A DNA stretch of 64,000 bases from Solibaculum mannosilyticum (GTDB lineage: Bacteria; Bacillota; Clostridia; Oscillospirales; Acutalibacteraceae). Position 1 is the first letter of the stretch; each line of letters opens with the position of its first letter. A program made the translations under genes and the position numbers. A model generated the notes under the pieces. That model was given only the letters and a program-made list of their open reading frames with translations. It was not told where the DNA came from and did no database searches. Shown here in pieces: positions 44,487 through 53,126 of the stretch. Location: assembly GCF_015140235.1 (NCBI RefSeq), contig NZ_AP023321.1:1168501-1232500 (forward strand), written 5' to 3'.

Positions 44487-45659
44487 TTATGGCGTAGCTT
44501 TTAAAAACTTCTTGAGACGTTTGAGTGCTTCAATGATATGTTTGGTAGAATAGCAGTATGAAACACGGACAAATCCCTCCCCGCTTTCCCCAAACGCACT
44601 CCCAGGGACTAAAGCGACTTTTTGATCAAAGAGCAACTTTTCACAAAAAGCTTCGGAATCCATCCCAGTAGAGCGAATACAGGGAAAACAGTAAAAGGCA
44701 CCTTCCGGTTCGAAACAGTCAAGCCCTAATGAACGAAGGCCGTCTACCATCAAACGGCGGCGCATATCGTATTCATCCCGCATCCCTTCAATATCGCTAT
44801 CCCCAGCCCGCATGGCTTCTACAGCGGCATACTGGGCAGTGGTAGGGGCGCTCATGATGGCAAACTGATGCAGTTTTGTCATAGCACCAATGATTTCCTT
44901 CGGACCGCAGGCATAACCTAAACGCCAGCCGGTCATCGCATAAGACTTGGAGAATCCACTGACCAAAACAGTGTGTTCCCACATTCCCTCAACGGACGCG
45001 ATAGATTCATGGTGTGCCTGGCCATAGGTCAGTTCACCATAGATTTCATCGGCCAACACCATAATATTGGTACCACGGATGACTTCTGCAATGGCTTCCA
45101 GATGTTCGCGACGCATAACAGCTCCGGTAGGATTGTTTGGATAAGGTAAAACAAGCAGCTTGGTTCGCGGTGTGATCGCTTTGCGAAGTTGCTCGGCTGT
45201 CAGGCGGAAGTGATCTTCCGCTTTGGTCTCGATAATAACGGGGATACCTCCAGCCATCTCAGTGATAGGGCGATAGCACACAAAGGACGGCTCTGGGATA
45301 ATGACTTCGTCCCCGTAGTCTACCAAGGAACGCATACACAAGTCGATGGCTTCTGATCCGCCCACCGTTACCAGTACTTCATTTTCCGGATGATAAGAGA
45401 CCTGGAACCGGCGAGAAAGATAATTTGTAATTTCACGCCGCAACTCCATCAGACCGCTGTTGGAAGTATAATGTGTTTTTCCCTTTTCCAGGGAGTGGAT
45501 ACCGGCCTGACGGACGTGCCATGGAGTCATAAAATCCGGTTCACCCACTGAAAGGGAAATGACATCGTCCATTTCAGCGGCAATGTCAAAAAAACGCCGA
45601 ATACCCGACGGCTTAACACGGCGTAGCCGTTCGGTCATCAGATTTTCATAATCCATCAC
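44487..45659 (-). CDS. PLP-dependent class I/II aminotransferase
   Basis: Aspartate-aminotransferase-fold enzyme. YPNNPTGAVM and LADEIYGELTYG frame the cofactor site and SGFSKSYAMTGWRLGY carries the PLP lysine. Substrate may be aromatic or methionine-type amino acids, undetermined. The start is GTG 45659 or the ATG just after it (45656); both overlap the stop of the upstream Lrp gene, and AGGAGG lies 11 nt before the GTG. Co-transcription with the Lrp regulator suggests amino-acid-responsive control. Confidence 0.9.
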   Translation of the reverse strand: MMDYENLMTERLRRVKPSGIRRFFDIAAEMDDVISLSVGEPDFMTPWHVRQAGIHSLEKGKTHYTSNSGLMELRREITNYLSRRFQVSYHPENEVLVTVGGSEAIDLCMRSLVDYGDEVIIPEPSFVCYRPITEMAGGIPVIIETKAEDHFRLTAEQLRKAITPRTKLLVLPYPNNPTGAVMRREHLEAIAEVIRGTNIMVLADEIYGELTYGQAHHESIASVEGMWEHTVLVSGFSKSYAMTGWRLGYACGPKEIIGAMTKLHQFAIMSAPTTAQYAAVEAMRAGDSDIEGMRDEYDMRRRLMVDGLRSLGLDCFEPEGAFYCFPCIRSTGMDSEAFCEKLLFDQKVALVPGSAFGESGEGFVRVSYCYSTKHIIEALKRLKKFLKATP

Positions 45660-46135
45660 AGCAGGATGTTCCTCCTCTCGTCAGGAGGGACTGTATTCAT
45701 CAGCAGACCTTTTTCCTTATAGCGGCTCAGGACAAAATGAGTGGCTGTAGAGAGTACAGACTCCAAAGGAGACAATCTCTTTGCCACAAACATGGCGATT
45801 TCCTGGAAAGTGCGGCCGTTTAACATGACCGCTACATCAAAGCCGCCCGACATCAAATAAACGTCCTGTACCTCCTCAAAGGCTGCGATGGTATGGGCGA
45901 TCTCGTCAAAACCTAGATCCCGCTTAGGAGTGACCTTCAATTCGATGAGCGCAGTGACGTATTCACGCTGGGTTTTATCCCAGTTGATGACTGTTTTATA
46001 GCCGCGGATTACGCCCTGTTTTTCCAAGCGGTCGATTTCTGCGGCCACCTCTTCTGGTGTCATGCCCAGCATTACGGCCATTTGTTCATTGCTCAAACGG
46101 GCGTTTTCATCCAATAATTTCAATAGCTTCTCCAC
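45656..46135 (-). CDS. Lrp/AsnC-family regulator
   Basis: Winged helix N-terminus (LLDENARLSNEQMAVMLGMT, then EIDRLEKQGVIRGYKTVINW) and an effector-binding RAM domain (VTALIELKVTPKRDLGFDEI, VYLMSGGFDVAVML). 159 residues. It precedes the aminotransferase with an overlapping stop/start and probably regulates this operon in response to an amino acid. Confidence 0.9.
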   Translation of the reverse strand: MEKLLKLLDENARLSNEQMAVMLGMTPEEVAAEIDRLEKQGVIRGYKTVINWDKTQREYVTALIELKVTPKRDLGFDEIAHTIAAFEEVQDVYLMSGGFDVAVMLNGRTFQEIAMFVAKRLSPLESVLSTATHFVLSRYKEKGLLMNTVPPDERRNILL

Positions 46136-46243
46136 TGATATTCCCTCCTTTTAGGTTTGAACCGATTGAGTGTTTTGATATTAAAACCCCTGCCGAAGAC
46201 AGAGAATTTGCATTATTATAGCGCAACATGTTCCTAGATGCAA

Positions 46244-47056
46244 TTAGTTGAGAGATAAAAACACAGGTTTATGCTGTTCAAAATAGGCCACTCGGGTAAA
46301 TCCGGCTTGCTTTGCCAGATCCATTCCCCTTTCGATACCAAAGCCTACACGAGCCGATTGATGGGCGTCCGATCCTACGGTGATGATCTCCCCTCCCAAT
46401 TCCTTAAAACGGCGGATAATTTTGAGATCCGGCATTGTGGATGCCAGCGGGGAGTCCAGAGTAGAGGTATTGATCTCCAACCCTTTTTCTTGGGAAGCGA
46501 GGGTCTGAAGAATGTCGTCGATCAGATCACGATAGGGAGATAAGTCGACCGGGATACCGTGGACACCTTGTATATACCGCAGAGGATATGTCAGGTGAGC
46601 GAGGCTGTCAAAATGGCCCCACTGTACCAGTTCCAGCATCTCCGAGAAATAGCTTTCAAGCAGACGCTTGATATTTTCCTTTTTATAATCCAAATAATAA
46701 AAATCCTGTTTGCCGCGGATGTTATGCAGCGAAGCCAGGACAAAGTCCATCATAGGAGTCTGGGCCACACGTTCGGCACAGGCATAATTTTGAGTAGCCT
46801 GCCCCATCTCAACGCCCACTAGTACCTTTACCCGGCCGCGAAATACCTCCCGAGCCTTGACGGTTTCAAACACAGCTTGGCGAAGAGAGCGATCGTAATG
46901 ATCCTGATAAAAACTATTCATTTCACAATGATCTGTAATGGCGATGGCTACCAATCCACGTTTTACCGCTCGTTCACACAAGCTGGTAGGCGGATCGATT
47001 CCATCAGGGGAACTATCAGAATGGGTATGTGTGTCAGCCATAAATTGGTATGACAT
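46244..47056 (-). CDS. PHP-domain histidinol-phosphatase-type protein
   Basis: Metal-dependent phosphoesterase of the PHP superfamily. DTHTHSDSSPDG is the first metal motif, AITDHCEMNSF the second, ASLHNIRG and GSDAHQSARVG supply further ligands; the group resembles HisK-type histidinol phosphatases. No other his genes are near, so another substrate is possible. ATG 47056 follows AAAGGAGGG. 270 residues. Confidence 0.86.
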   Translation of the reverse strand: MSYQFMADTHTHSDSSPDGIDPPTSLCERAVKRGLVAIAITDHCEMNSFYQDHYDRSLRQAVFETVKAREVFRGRVKVLVGVEMGQATQNYACAERVAQTPMMDFVLASLHNIRGKQDFYYLDYKKENIKRLLESYFSEMLELVQWGHFDSLAHLTYPLRYIQGVHGIPVDLSPYRDLIDDILQTLASQEKGLEINTSTLDSPLASTMPDLKIIRRFKELGGEIITVGSDAHQSARVGFGIERGMDLAKQAGFTRVAYFEQHKPVFLSLN

Positions 47057-47199
47057 GGTTGCGATCCCTCCTTTGCGGTATTTATCATACCACAATTTTT
47101 CCCAGAAAGGAACCACTTAACCGAATACTTACTAGTCCTTTCCTTGAATCCATGGTAAAATAGAATAACCTAGAAATCAGAAAGGGAGATGAACAAAGA

Positions 47200-47706
47200 A
47201 TGCAGTATACCATTTACCAAGCCTCTGCGCAGCATGTGCAGATATTAAATGATATCCACTACAAAAGCTGGATGGTGTGTTATAGAGGCATGCTCGACGA
47301 CGACTTTCTGGATACCATGGATTCCCAACGCTGGATCAGTCCCTTTCAGAAGATGATTGGAGAAAGTTTATATGCGGCCGTCTTAGAAACAGATGGTCGG
47401 CCTGCGGGCTGTGTTACTTACCGACTCAGCGATCAACCATATGATAATCAAAGGACAGGCGAAATTGTATCTTTTTACTTTCTACCTGATTTTTGGGGAA
47501 AAGGTATAGCCGCTCCTTTGATGCAGTGGGTTTTGACAGAATTAAAACAGATGGGATGTATTTATGCATCGCTTTGGGTATTGGAACAGAATCAAAGAGC
47601 CCAGCGTTTTTATAAAAAGATGGGGTTTCTTCTGACAAGCGAATTACTTTACAGCGACATGGGGCGACAAAAAACAACGGATTTTCGTATGATGAAAGCT
47701 TTATAA
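47200..47706 (+). CDS. GNAT-family N-acetyltransferase
   Basis: Single-domain GNAT protein of 168 residues. IVSFYFLPDFWGKGIAAPLM holds the acetyl-CoA loop and LWVLEQNQRAQRFYKKMGF the closing motif of the family. ATG 47200 follows AAAGGGAG. Substrate not evident. It is transcribed alone, divergent from the PHP gene and convergent with mrp. Confidence 0.87.
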   Translation: MQYTIYQASAQHVQILNDIHYKSWMVCYRGMLDDDFLDTMDSQRWISPFQKMIGESLYAAVLETDGRPAGCVTYRLSDQPYDNQRTGEIVSFYFLPDFWGKGIAAPLMQWVLTELKQMGCIYASLWVLEQNQRAQRFYKKMGFLLTSELLYSDMGRQKTTDFRMMKAL

Positions 47707-47726
47707 GGGCGTACATTGCCAATAAA

Positions 47727-47773
47727 ACAGAGAAAAATCCCCCTTTTGTTGAAAAAGGGGGATTTTTCTCTGT
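47727..47773. terminator. bidirectional terminator between GNAT and mrp
   Basis: A long stem of about 20 bp, ACAGAGAAAAATCCCCCTTT with its complement, and a short loop; the A/T parts act as U-tracts for both directions. Confidence 0.88.
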
Positions 47774-47799
47774 GAAGCTATATGACTTTACACGCTGTT

Positions 47800-48633
47800 T
47801 TATGCGAGTTCTTCCAATTTGTCGGCAGCACTATCCAACCAGTCACCTTCAAACAGTTCGACGGCACCCGCATCACACACTTTAGCAAGAGCCGGATCCA
47901 TAGGAATCTTACCGAGAACCGATAATCCATATTCAGCAGCGGTCTGTTCGATATGGCTTTCGCCAAATACTTTGATTTGTTTTTTACAGTCAGGGCATTC
48001 CACATAGCTCATATTTTCCACGATGCCTAAAATCGGGACATTCATTAATCGTGCCATGTTTACGGCCTTGGACACAATCATACTCACCAGTTCCTGAGGA
48101 GAAGTAACCACAATGATACCGTCCAGCGGGATGGATTGGAATACTGTCAATGGAACGTCGCCCGTTCCGGGAGGCATGTCCACAAACATGTAGTCAACAT
48201 CCGACCAAATGACATCTGTCCAGAACTGCTTTACTGTGCCGGCGATGACAGGGCCTCTCCACACAACGGGATCGCTTTCATTTTCCAGCAAAAGATTGAG
48301 AGACATAACACTGATGCCCATCTGGGAACGAACCGGATATAACCCCAAATCGCTGCCAGTTGCCTTTTCACGCAGGCCGAATATGGTGGGGATAGACGGG
48401 CCTGTAATATCAGCGTCCAGGATGGCGGTGCGATGGCCACGGCGATTCATAAGCACTGACATCAGGGATGTAACCAGAGATTTACCTACGCCCCCTTTGC
48501 CGCTTACCACGCCGATGACTTTTTTGATATTGCTCATTTCATGGGGCTTTTCCAAAAAATCAGCCGGATTGGACTGACGCTCCGAACAATTACTACTGCA
48601 AGATCCGCAGTCATGAGAACAAGATTCACTCAT
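47800..48633 (-). CDS. Mrp/NBP35-family Fe-S carrier ATPase
   Basis: P-loop ATPase handling iron-sulfur clusters. The deviant Walker A GVVSGKGGVGKS, switch region LDADITGPSIP and FVDMPPGTGDVPL are intact. The N-terminus holds a four-cysteine cluster (CSHDCGSCSSNC) and the C-terminal part a CPDCKKQ pair that bind clusters in relatives. 277 residues. DUF134 lies upstream on the same strand with a 93-bp gap; this pair is common in anaerobes. Confidence 0.92.
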   Translation of the reverse strand: MSESCSHDCGSCSSNCSERQSNPADFLEKPHEMSNIKKVIGVVSGKGGVGKSLVTSLMSVLMNRRGHRTAILDADITGPSIPTIFGLREKATGSDLGLYPVRSQMGISVMSLNLLLENESDPVVWRGPVIAGTVKQFWTDVIWSDVDYMFVDMPPGTGDVPLTVFQSIPLDGIIVVTSPQELVSMIVSKAVNMARLMNVPILGIVENMSYVECPDCKKQIKVFGESHIEQTAAEYGLSVLGKIPMDPALAKVCDAGAVELFEGDWLDSAADKLEELA

Positions 48634-48726
48634 TGTAATTCTCCAATCTCCGACGGCCTATCACTTGATTCAAAAAATTCACGCTGTCCCCTCCGCCGGC
48701 CGGAATACAGCGTACATAAGGATTCC

Positions 48727-49092
48727 CTACTTTTTCTGAGTAGTAGAATCTTCGCCCCATCGATAGGGACATTGCATACAGTTCTGGCTGCATTGGAAGC
48801 GCATATCGGTGACAGTATAATGACCGCCTTCTATCGAGATGCTTTTTCCATCGACCAAAGCAAGCGCCGCCTTCCTCCTGGCTGCCGTTAGGATGCGTTG
48901 AACTGTCCCACGTGATACATCCATGTGCCGCGCCGCTTCCTCTTGATCCAAGCCTTCCAGATCGCACAACCGCAGTGCTTCCAATTCCTCCACATTGATA
49001 ACGACGCATTCCCGCTGGCCGCCGGTGCCCGGAAGGAACAATCGACATTTTGGCTCAGCGCAAACGCGTCTACATTTGGAAATCCGCGGCAT
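48727..49092 (-). CDS. DUF134 family DNA-binding protein
   Basis: Small helix-turn-helix protein of the DUF134 family, usually linked to Mrp or NifX/NifB-type genes. Seen: MPRISKCRRVC with CAEPKCRLFLP, ELEALRLCDLEGLDQEEAAR, HMDVSRGTVQRILTAARRKA and a C-terminal Cys pair set (CSQNCMQC). The cysteines suggest metal or cluster sensing, which is inference. ATG 49092 follows GGGAGG. A 51-bp palindrome directly upstream is the probable operator. Confidence 0.9.
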   Translation of the reverse strand: MPRISKCRRVCAEPKCRLFLPGTGGQRECVVINVEELEALRLCDLEGLDQEEAARHMDVSRGTVQRILTAARRKAALALVDGKSISIEGGHYTVTDMRFQCSQNCMQCPYRWGEDSTTQKK

Positions 49093-49111
49093 ACTCCACC
49101 TCCCATACAAC

Positions 49112-49162
49112 ACAAATGGGCATATGCACAGCAGAAATTATACTGTGCATATGCCCATTTGT
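49112..49162. promoter_or_regulatory. 20-bp-arm palindrome upstream of DUF134
   Basis: ACAAATGGGCATATGCACAG (49112-49131) and its exact complement (49143-49162) are separated by 11 nt. Each arm contains a self-complementary GCATATGC, giving two likely dimer sites. It lies 20 bp upstream of the DUF134 start and has no T-run, so a tandem operator for DUF134 is the best reading. Confidence 0.78.
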
Positions 49163-49184
49163 CAAGGCGCAATCATGCCCAATT

Positions 49185-49406
49185 TTAGCTTTTTATGGAT
49201 TCCTTTTTGGAAAGGGGAATTTCTTTGCCATCCTTCTCGATGACAATATTATCTAAGGCTGCCGTCAAACTGCGGCGGTATGCCAAAATATACTGTTTAC
49301 GAAGCTCATGCTGCTCCTCTTTTTCCTCCGGAGTTAAGCCGATCTCGCGGCTTTTTTTAGCCAGTTCATTGATCCGGCTGATCTGGCGTTGATTCATTTT
49401 GGTCAT
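49185..49406 (-). CDS. DUF896 (YnzC) family small protein
   Basis: A 73-residue helical hairpin protein of the DUF896 family, known from Bacillus YnzC, function unclear. QRQISRINELAKKSREIGLT followed by PEEKEEQHELRKQYILAYRR is the family signature. Start ATG 49406. It is transcribed towards DUF134, with only 22 bp between its stop and the palindrome. Confidence 0.9.
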   Translation of the reverse strand: MTKMNQRQISRINELAKKSREIGLTPEEKEEQHELRKQYILAYRRSLTAALDNIVIEKDGKEIPLSKKESIKS

Positions 49407-49591
49407 GCCCTCTTTCTACATATAGTGCCTCTTCCGGCGCTGATCTTTCTACCTATTTAAATACTAGTTCTATTATAACATAAAAATCCGATAAATGCAT
49501 GTATTTGATCCAAAGAAAATTAAAAACGACAGGACAAATATTTGGATTCAGAAAGCAAATAAAAAGGGCTTTTGGAGGCTTAGCAAAAAAC

Positions 49592-49620
49592 TTGACAAAA
49601 TTCTGACAAAAATGCATAAT
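49592..49620 (+). promoter_or_regulatory. promoter of the ACT/UPF0210 operon
   Basis: TTGACA (49592-49597) and CATAAT (49615-49620) with a 17-nt spacer. The leader after it contains CGATCG repeats (about 49,639-49,658) that can pair. Confidence 0.78.
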
Positions 49621-49697
49621 TAGAAACGGATGTGTCTTGCGATCGGCCAAACGATCGGGGCACCGTGACCAAGCCAAATGAGGGAGGATTTTTTATT

Positions 49698-49967
49698 ATG
49701 CGCGCTGTCATTAGTGTAATTGGAAAAGATATGATGGGAATTCTGGCCAAGGTAACCACTTTATGCTATGAAACCGATGTAAACGTCATTGAGGTAACAC
49801 AATCGGTGTTACAGGATTTGTTCGCCATGACGATGATGGTGGATATGGAAAAGTGCAGCGTTCCCTTTACCGAATTATCTGACCGCATGAGGCAGCTTGG
49901 AGAAGATATGGGTCTTTCCATTCGGATGATGCACGAGGATATCTTTAATTCCATGCACCGCATCTAA
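49698..49967 (+). CDS. ACT-domain protein (UPF0237 type)
   Basis: An 89-residue protein made of a single ACT domain: RAVISVIGKDMMGILAKVTT, VNVIEVTQSVLQDLFAMTMM. ACT domains bind amino acids. ATG 49698 follows GGGAGGA. The next gene, UPF0210, is 45 bp downstream, and the two families are nearly always paired, so a shared role is likely but unknown. Confidence 0.9.
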   Translation: MRAVISVIGKDMMGILAKVTTLCYETDVNVIEVTQSVLQDLFAMTMMVDMEKCSVPFTELSDRMRQLGEDMGLSIRMMHEDIFNSMHRI

Positions 49968-50012
49968 GACAAGTCTTGATATCCCACTGTTTTTTTGAAT
50001 TGGAGGACTGTT

Positions 50013-51374
50013 ATGTTAAACGCTCGTGATATTTTAGAAACCATTAATATGATCAACAATGAACATCTGGATGTCCGGACAATTACGATGGGCATCTCGC
50101 TGTTGGATTGCTGCGATCCTGATGTAGAGGCCGCTTGCGCCAAAATTTACGATAAGATCTGCCGTTATGCCAAGGATCTGGTAAAGGTTGGAGAAGACAT
50201 TGAAAAGGAGTACGGAATTCCAATCATCAACAAAAGGATCTCCGTTACCCCCATCGCTATGATTGCCGCCTGCTGTCAGACCATGAATACCGTCCGCTTT
50301 GCCATGACATTGGAAAAAGCCGCCCAAACAGTAGGAGTTAACTTTATTGGCGGGTATTCGGCTTTGGTTCAGAAGGGATTTGCCGCCGGCGATTATGCAC
50401 TGATTCAAAGCATCCCGGAAGCCCTTTCAGTGACAGAACATGTGTGTTCATCGGTCAATATCGGTTCCACAAAAACTGGTATCAACATGGATGCAGTGGC
50501 TATGATGGGTAAAATCGTCCGCCAGACGGCGGAAATTACAGCGGATCGCGATTGTATCGGTTGTGCAAAGCTGGTGGTGTTCTGCAATGCTCCGGAGGAT
50601 AATCCTTTTATGGCGGGTGCATTCCATGGTGCGGGCGAACCGGATTGTGTGATTAATGTAGGGGTATCCGGACCTGGTGTGGTGCGCGCCGCGCTGCAGA
50701 AGTTGAGCCCTGACTGTGACTTGACTGAAGTGGCTGATACCGTCAAACGCACTGCGTTTAAAATTACAAGAATGGGTCAATTGGTGGCGAAAGAGGCGTC
50801 GAAAAGATTGTGCGTACCGTTTGGTATTGTAGATCTTTCCTTAGCTCCTACCCCGGCGGTAGGCGATTCTGTAGCCCACATTCTGGAAGAAATGGGCCTG
50901 AAACAATGTGGGACACACGGAACAACGGCTGCTTTGGCATTGCTCAACGATGCCGTTAAAAAGGGCGGAGCTATGGCTTCTTCGCATGTGGGCGGACTGT
51001 CGGGTGCGTTTATTCCCGTAACAGAGGATGCCGGCATGATCGATGCTGCACGTTCGGGCTGTTTGACATTGGAAAAGCTGGAGGCTATGACTTCAGTATG
51101 CTCGGTGGGATTGGATATGATTGCTATCCCAGGAGATACTACGGCAGAGATTATTTCGGCTATCATTGCCGACGAAGCTGCCATTGGTATGGTCAATTCC
51201 AAAACCACAGCAGTACGTGTCATTCCAGCTATTGGTAAACAAGCTGGAGAAGAACTTTCTTTTGGAGGCTTGTTGGGAGAAGGACCCATTATGCCGGTCA
51301 ACACCACTTCTCCTGCTCAATTTATACATCGAGGCGGCCGCATCCCGGCCCCGCTTCAGAGCTTGAAAAACTAG
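50013..51374 (+). CDS. PFL-family protein, UPF0210
   Basis: A 453-residue protein of the UPF0210/DUF711 family, with a glycyl-radical-enzyme-like barrel but no known reaction. Typical motifs: [49 protein letters not shown] and [23 protein letters not shown] 50013 follows TTGGAGG; a TTG/ATG six codons earlier is not supported. Partner of the ACT protein upstream. Confidence 0.9.
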   Translation: MLNARDILETINMINNEHLDVRTITMGISLLDCCDPDVEAACAKIYDKICRYAKDLVKVGEDIEKEYGIPIINKRISVTPIAMIAACCQTMNTVRFAMTLEKAAQTVGVNFIGGYSALVQKGFAAGDYALIQSIPEALSVTEHVCSSVNIGSTKTGINMDAVAMMGKIVRQTAEITADRDCIGCAKLVVFCNAPEDNPFMAGAFHGAGEPDCVINVGVSGPGVVRAALQKLSPDCDLTEVADTVKRTAFKITRMGQLVAKEASKRLCVPFGIVDLSLAPTPAVGDSVAHILEEMGLKQCGTHGTTAALALLNDAVKKGGAMASSHVGGLSGAFIPVTEDAGMIDAARSGCLTLEKLEAMTSVCSVGLDMIAIPGDTTAEIISAIIADEAAIGMVNSKTTAVRVIPAIGKQAGEELSFGGLLGEGPIMPVNTTSPAQFIHRGGRIPAPLQSLKN

Positions 51375-51440
51375 AGATAGTTCCAGCTTTTGTAACAAAA
51401 TTTTGTTGTTTTGTGACTAAGGTTGTCTATGCTTTTCATA

Positions 51441-51469
51441 TTGTAATCGCAGAAAAATGGGTATATAAT
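51441..51469 (+). promoter_or_regulatory. promoter of the V-type ATPase operon
   Basis: TTGTAA (51441-51446) and TATAAT (51464-51469) with 17 nt between, followed by a leader of about 185 nt before the first gene. Confidence 0.72.
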
Positions 51470-51492
51470 CTGGTAGTAGAAAATCAAAAGAA

Positions 51493-51545
51493 CCCCAGAT
51501 CCATTTTTTTAGCCAATCGATCTGGGGAGAACGTTATTCGTTCTC
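51493..51545 (+). promoter_or_regulatory. tandem hairpins in the V-ATPase operon leader
   Basis: CCCCAGATC (51493-51501) pairs with GATCTGGGG (51519-51527), and GAGAACG (51527-51533) with CGTTCTC (51539-51545), sharing one base. Without a T-run they are unlikely to terminate; they may stabilise or regulate the long operon mRNA. The stretch up to 51,660 holds no gene. Confidence 0.5.
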
Positions 51546-51660
51546 CCTCTCTATTTACGGCAGCGTTATGGAGGATGAACCTTTCTTAATGGTGTTACAA
51601 TAGAGAAAAAAGGTTGTTTCGCGTTTGCTTTATATTTGTGTTTATAAGGGAGATGCTACT

Positions 51661-51972
51661 ATGCAGGATACCATTCGTCGAATCCTTGAAATGGATGAGC
51701 AGGCAAGACAATTGACGGAAGATGCTTCATCCATGCGTGTTCAGGCAGAGGTTTCCATTGAGGATCGGAAAAGGACTCTGAAAGCGGAATATCTCAACCG
51801 TGCAAAGGAAAAGATCAGCCAGATCGAGAAAAAAGAACATGAGTTTGCAGACGAGGAATGGGAAGTTACCCTCAAGAAGTATCAGGCCATTCGTCAAAAA
51901 TTGGATGATACCTGCAAGAGAAATTTTGACGCTTGGGTTGAACAGATCGTGTCCCAAACCATAGCGCAGTAA
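51661..51972 (+). CDS. V-type ATPase subunit G/H-like coiled-coil protein
   Basis: First gene of the V-ATPase operon. The 103 residues are almost entirely charged helix (EMDEQARQLTEDASSMRVQA, KEKISQIEKKEHEFADEEWE), fitting the peripheral-stalk subunit that pairs with subunit E. ATG 51661 follows AAGGGAG. Assignment rests on position and coiled-coil character more than on motifs. Confidence 0.75.
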   Translation: MQDTIRRILEMDEQARQLTEDASSMRVQAEVSIEDRKRTLKAEYLNRAKEKISQIEKKEHEFADEEWEVTLKKYQAIRQKLDDTCKRNFDAWVEQIVSQTIAQ

Positions 51973-52053
51973 AGACTAGTCGGCCTGCTCGCTGGAGCAC
52001 GGCCTATAAGTACTTTTTGCCGTCTGCTTTTAGGCGGTGGATTGGAGGTCACG

Positions 52054-53106
52054 ATGCTTGGTAGTTTATCCAACAATACCATTTGGGCAAAGGTAATGGC
52101 TAAATTCGGCCGCCGCCTTACGGCTCAAAACTATAGCGATTTGTTAAGCTGTCAGTCGGTGGGAGAAGCGGCTCTTTATTTGAAGAACAACACTGACTAC
52201 AGCTCTATTTTGGATGAAGTGAAAAATACAGATGTCCATCGCGGGAGGTTAGAAGAACTGCTTCATCGTCGCCAGTTTGAAGATTTTTCTTCTCTCTGTG
52301 CATTTGAGTTTGCAGGTCAAAGTTTTTTTTATAAGATTATCATCCGCCGCAACGAGATTGAACAACTTCTACATTGCCTACGGCTTTTGTCTTTTGGTAG
52401 AGAAGATGAATATCTGTTTCGCCTCCCTACTTTTTTTGCCAATCACACACAGATTAACTTGATCGGATTAGCAAAATGTAAAAGTTTCGATGAAATTCTT
52501 ACGGTTCTGGCGGATACAGAATATGCGGCCATGCTCAAGAAGTATAAACCTCAGGACGGTCAGCCATTGGATTTTACAGGTATTGAGACTACACTCAATA
52601 CGTATCTTTACGATACAATCTTCTCTTTGATCAAAGAGAATACCCATGGAACGGCCCGCAGGGAATTGATAGAACTTTACAGCATGGAGGCAGAACTGGA
52701 AAATGTTTTGCGCATTGTCCGGTTGAAAAAAGGGTTTAGTCTTTCCCCTCAATTTATCCGGTCGTGCTTGATCTCCCATTGGCTTTATATCACGCCTAAA
52801 CTTTTGGACGATATGCTGGCAGCGGAATCGGCAGATGAAGTACTACGCATTTTCCAAAAGAGCAAATATGGTAAAAAGATGCCGCAAGATAAGGACTATT
52901 TATATTATGAACAGCGTTTTCAGCAGATCCTATTCCAGAAGGCCATTCACATGCTGCACTTTTCAGTGAATCCGTCTTCTATCTTTGCGGCTTACAGTAT
53001 TTTTTCTCGGATAGAACTTCACAATATTATTAATATTATCGAAGGAATTCGATATCAGTTAAGCCAAGACCAGATCAGAGAAATGCTGATTTTGGAAAAC
53101 TCATAA
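52054..53106 (+). CDS. ntpC: V-type ATPase subunit C
   Basis: Central-stalk cap subunit joining the rotor axle to the membrane ring. Family features are the three repeated helical segments with FGRRLTAQNYSDLLSCQSVG, LIELYSMEAELENVLRIVRL and IFSRIELHNIINIIEGIRYQ. ATG 52054 follows GGAGG at 5 nt. 350 residues, normal. The 81-bp gap before it contains a GCCG/CGGC hairpin but no gene. Confidence 0.88.
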   Translation: MLGSLSNNTIWAKVMAKFGRRLTAQNYSDLLSCQSVGEAALYLKNNTDYSSILDEVKNTDVHRGRLEELLHRRQFEDFSSLCAFEFAGQSFFYKIIIRRNEIEQLLHCLRLLSFGREDEYLFRLPTFFANHTQINLIGLAKCKSFDEILTVLADTEYAAMLKKYKPQDGQPLDFTGIETTLNTYLYDTIFSLIKENTHGTARRELIELYSMEAELENVLRIVRLKKGFSLSPQFIRSCLISHWLYITPKLLDDMLAAESADEVLRIFQKSKYGKKMPQDKDYLYYEQRFQQILFQKAIHMLHFSVNPSSIFAAYSIFSRIELHNIINIIEGIRYQLSQDQIREMLILENS

Positions 53107-53126
53107 ACAAAGGCGGGTGAGCACAA

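Noticed and set aside
48626-49048. 140-codon minus-strand frame overlapping DUF134
   Set aside because: Other frame of a gene with clear family motifs; Arg/Gly-rich without pattern.
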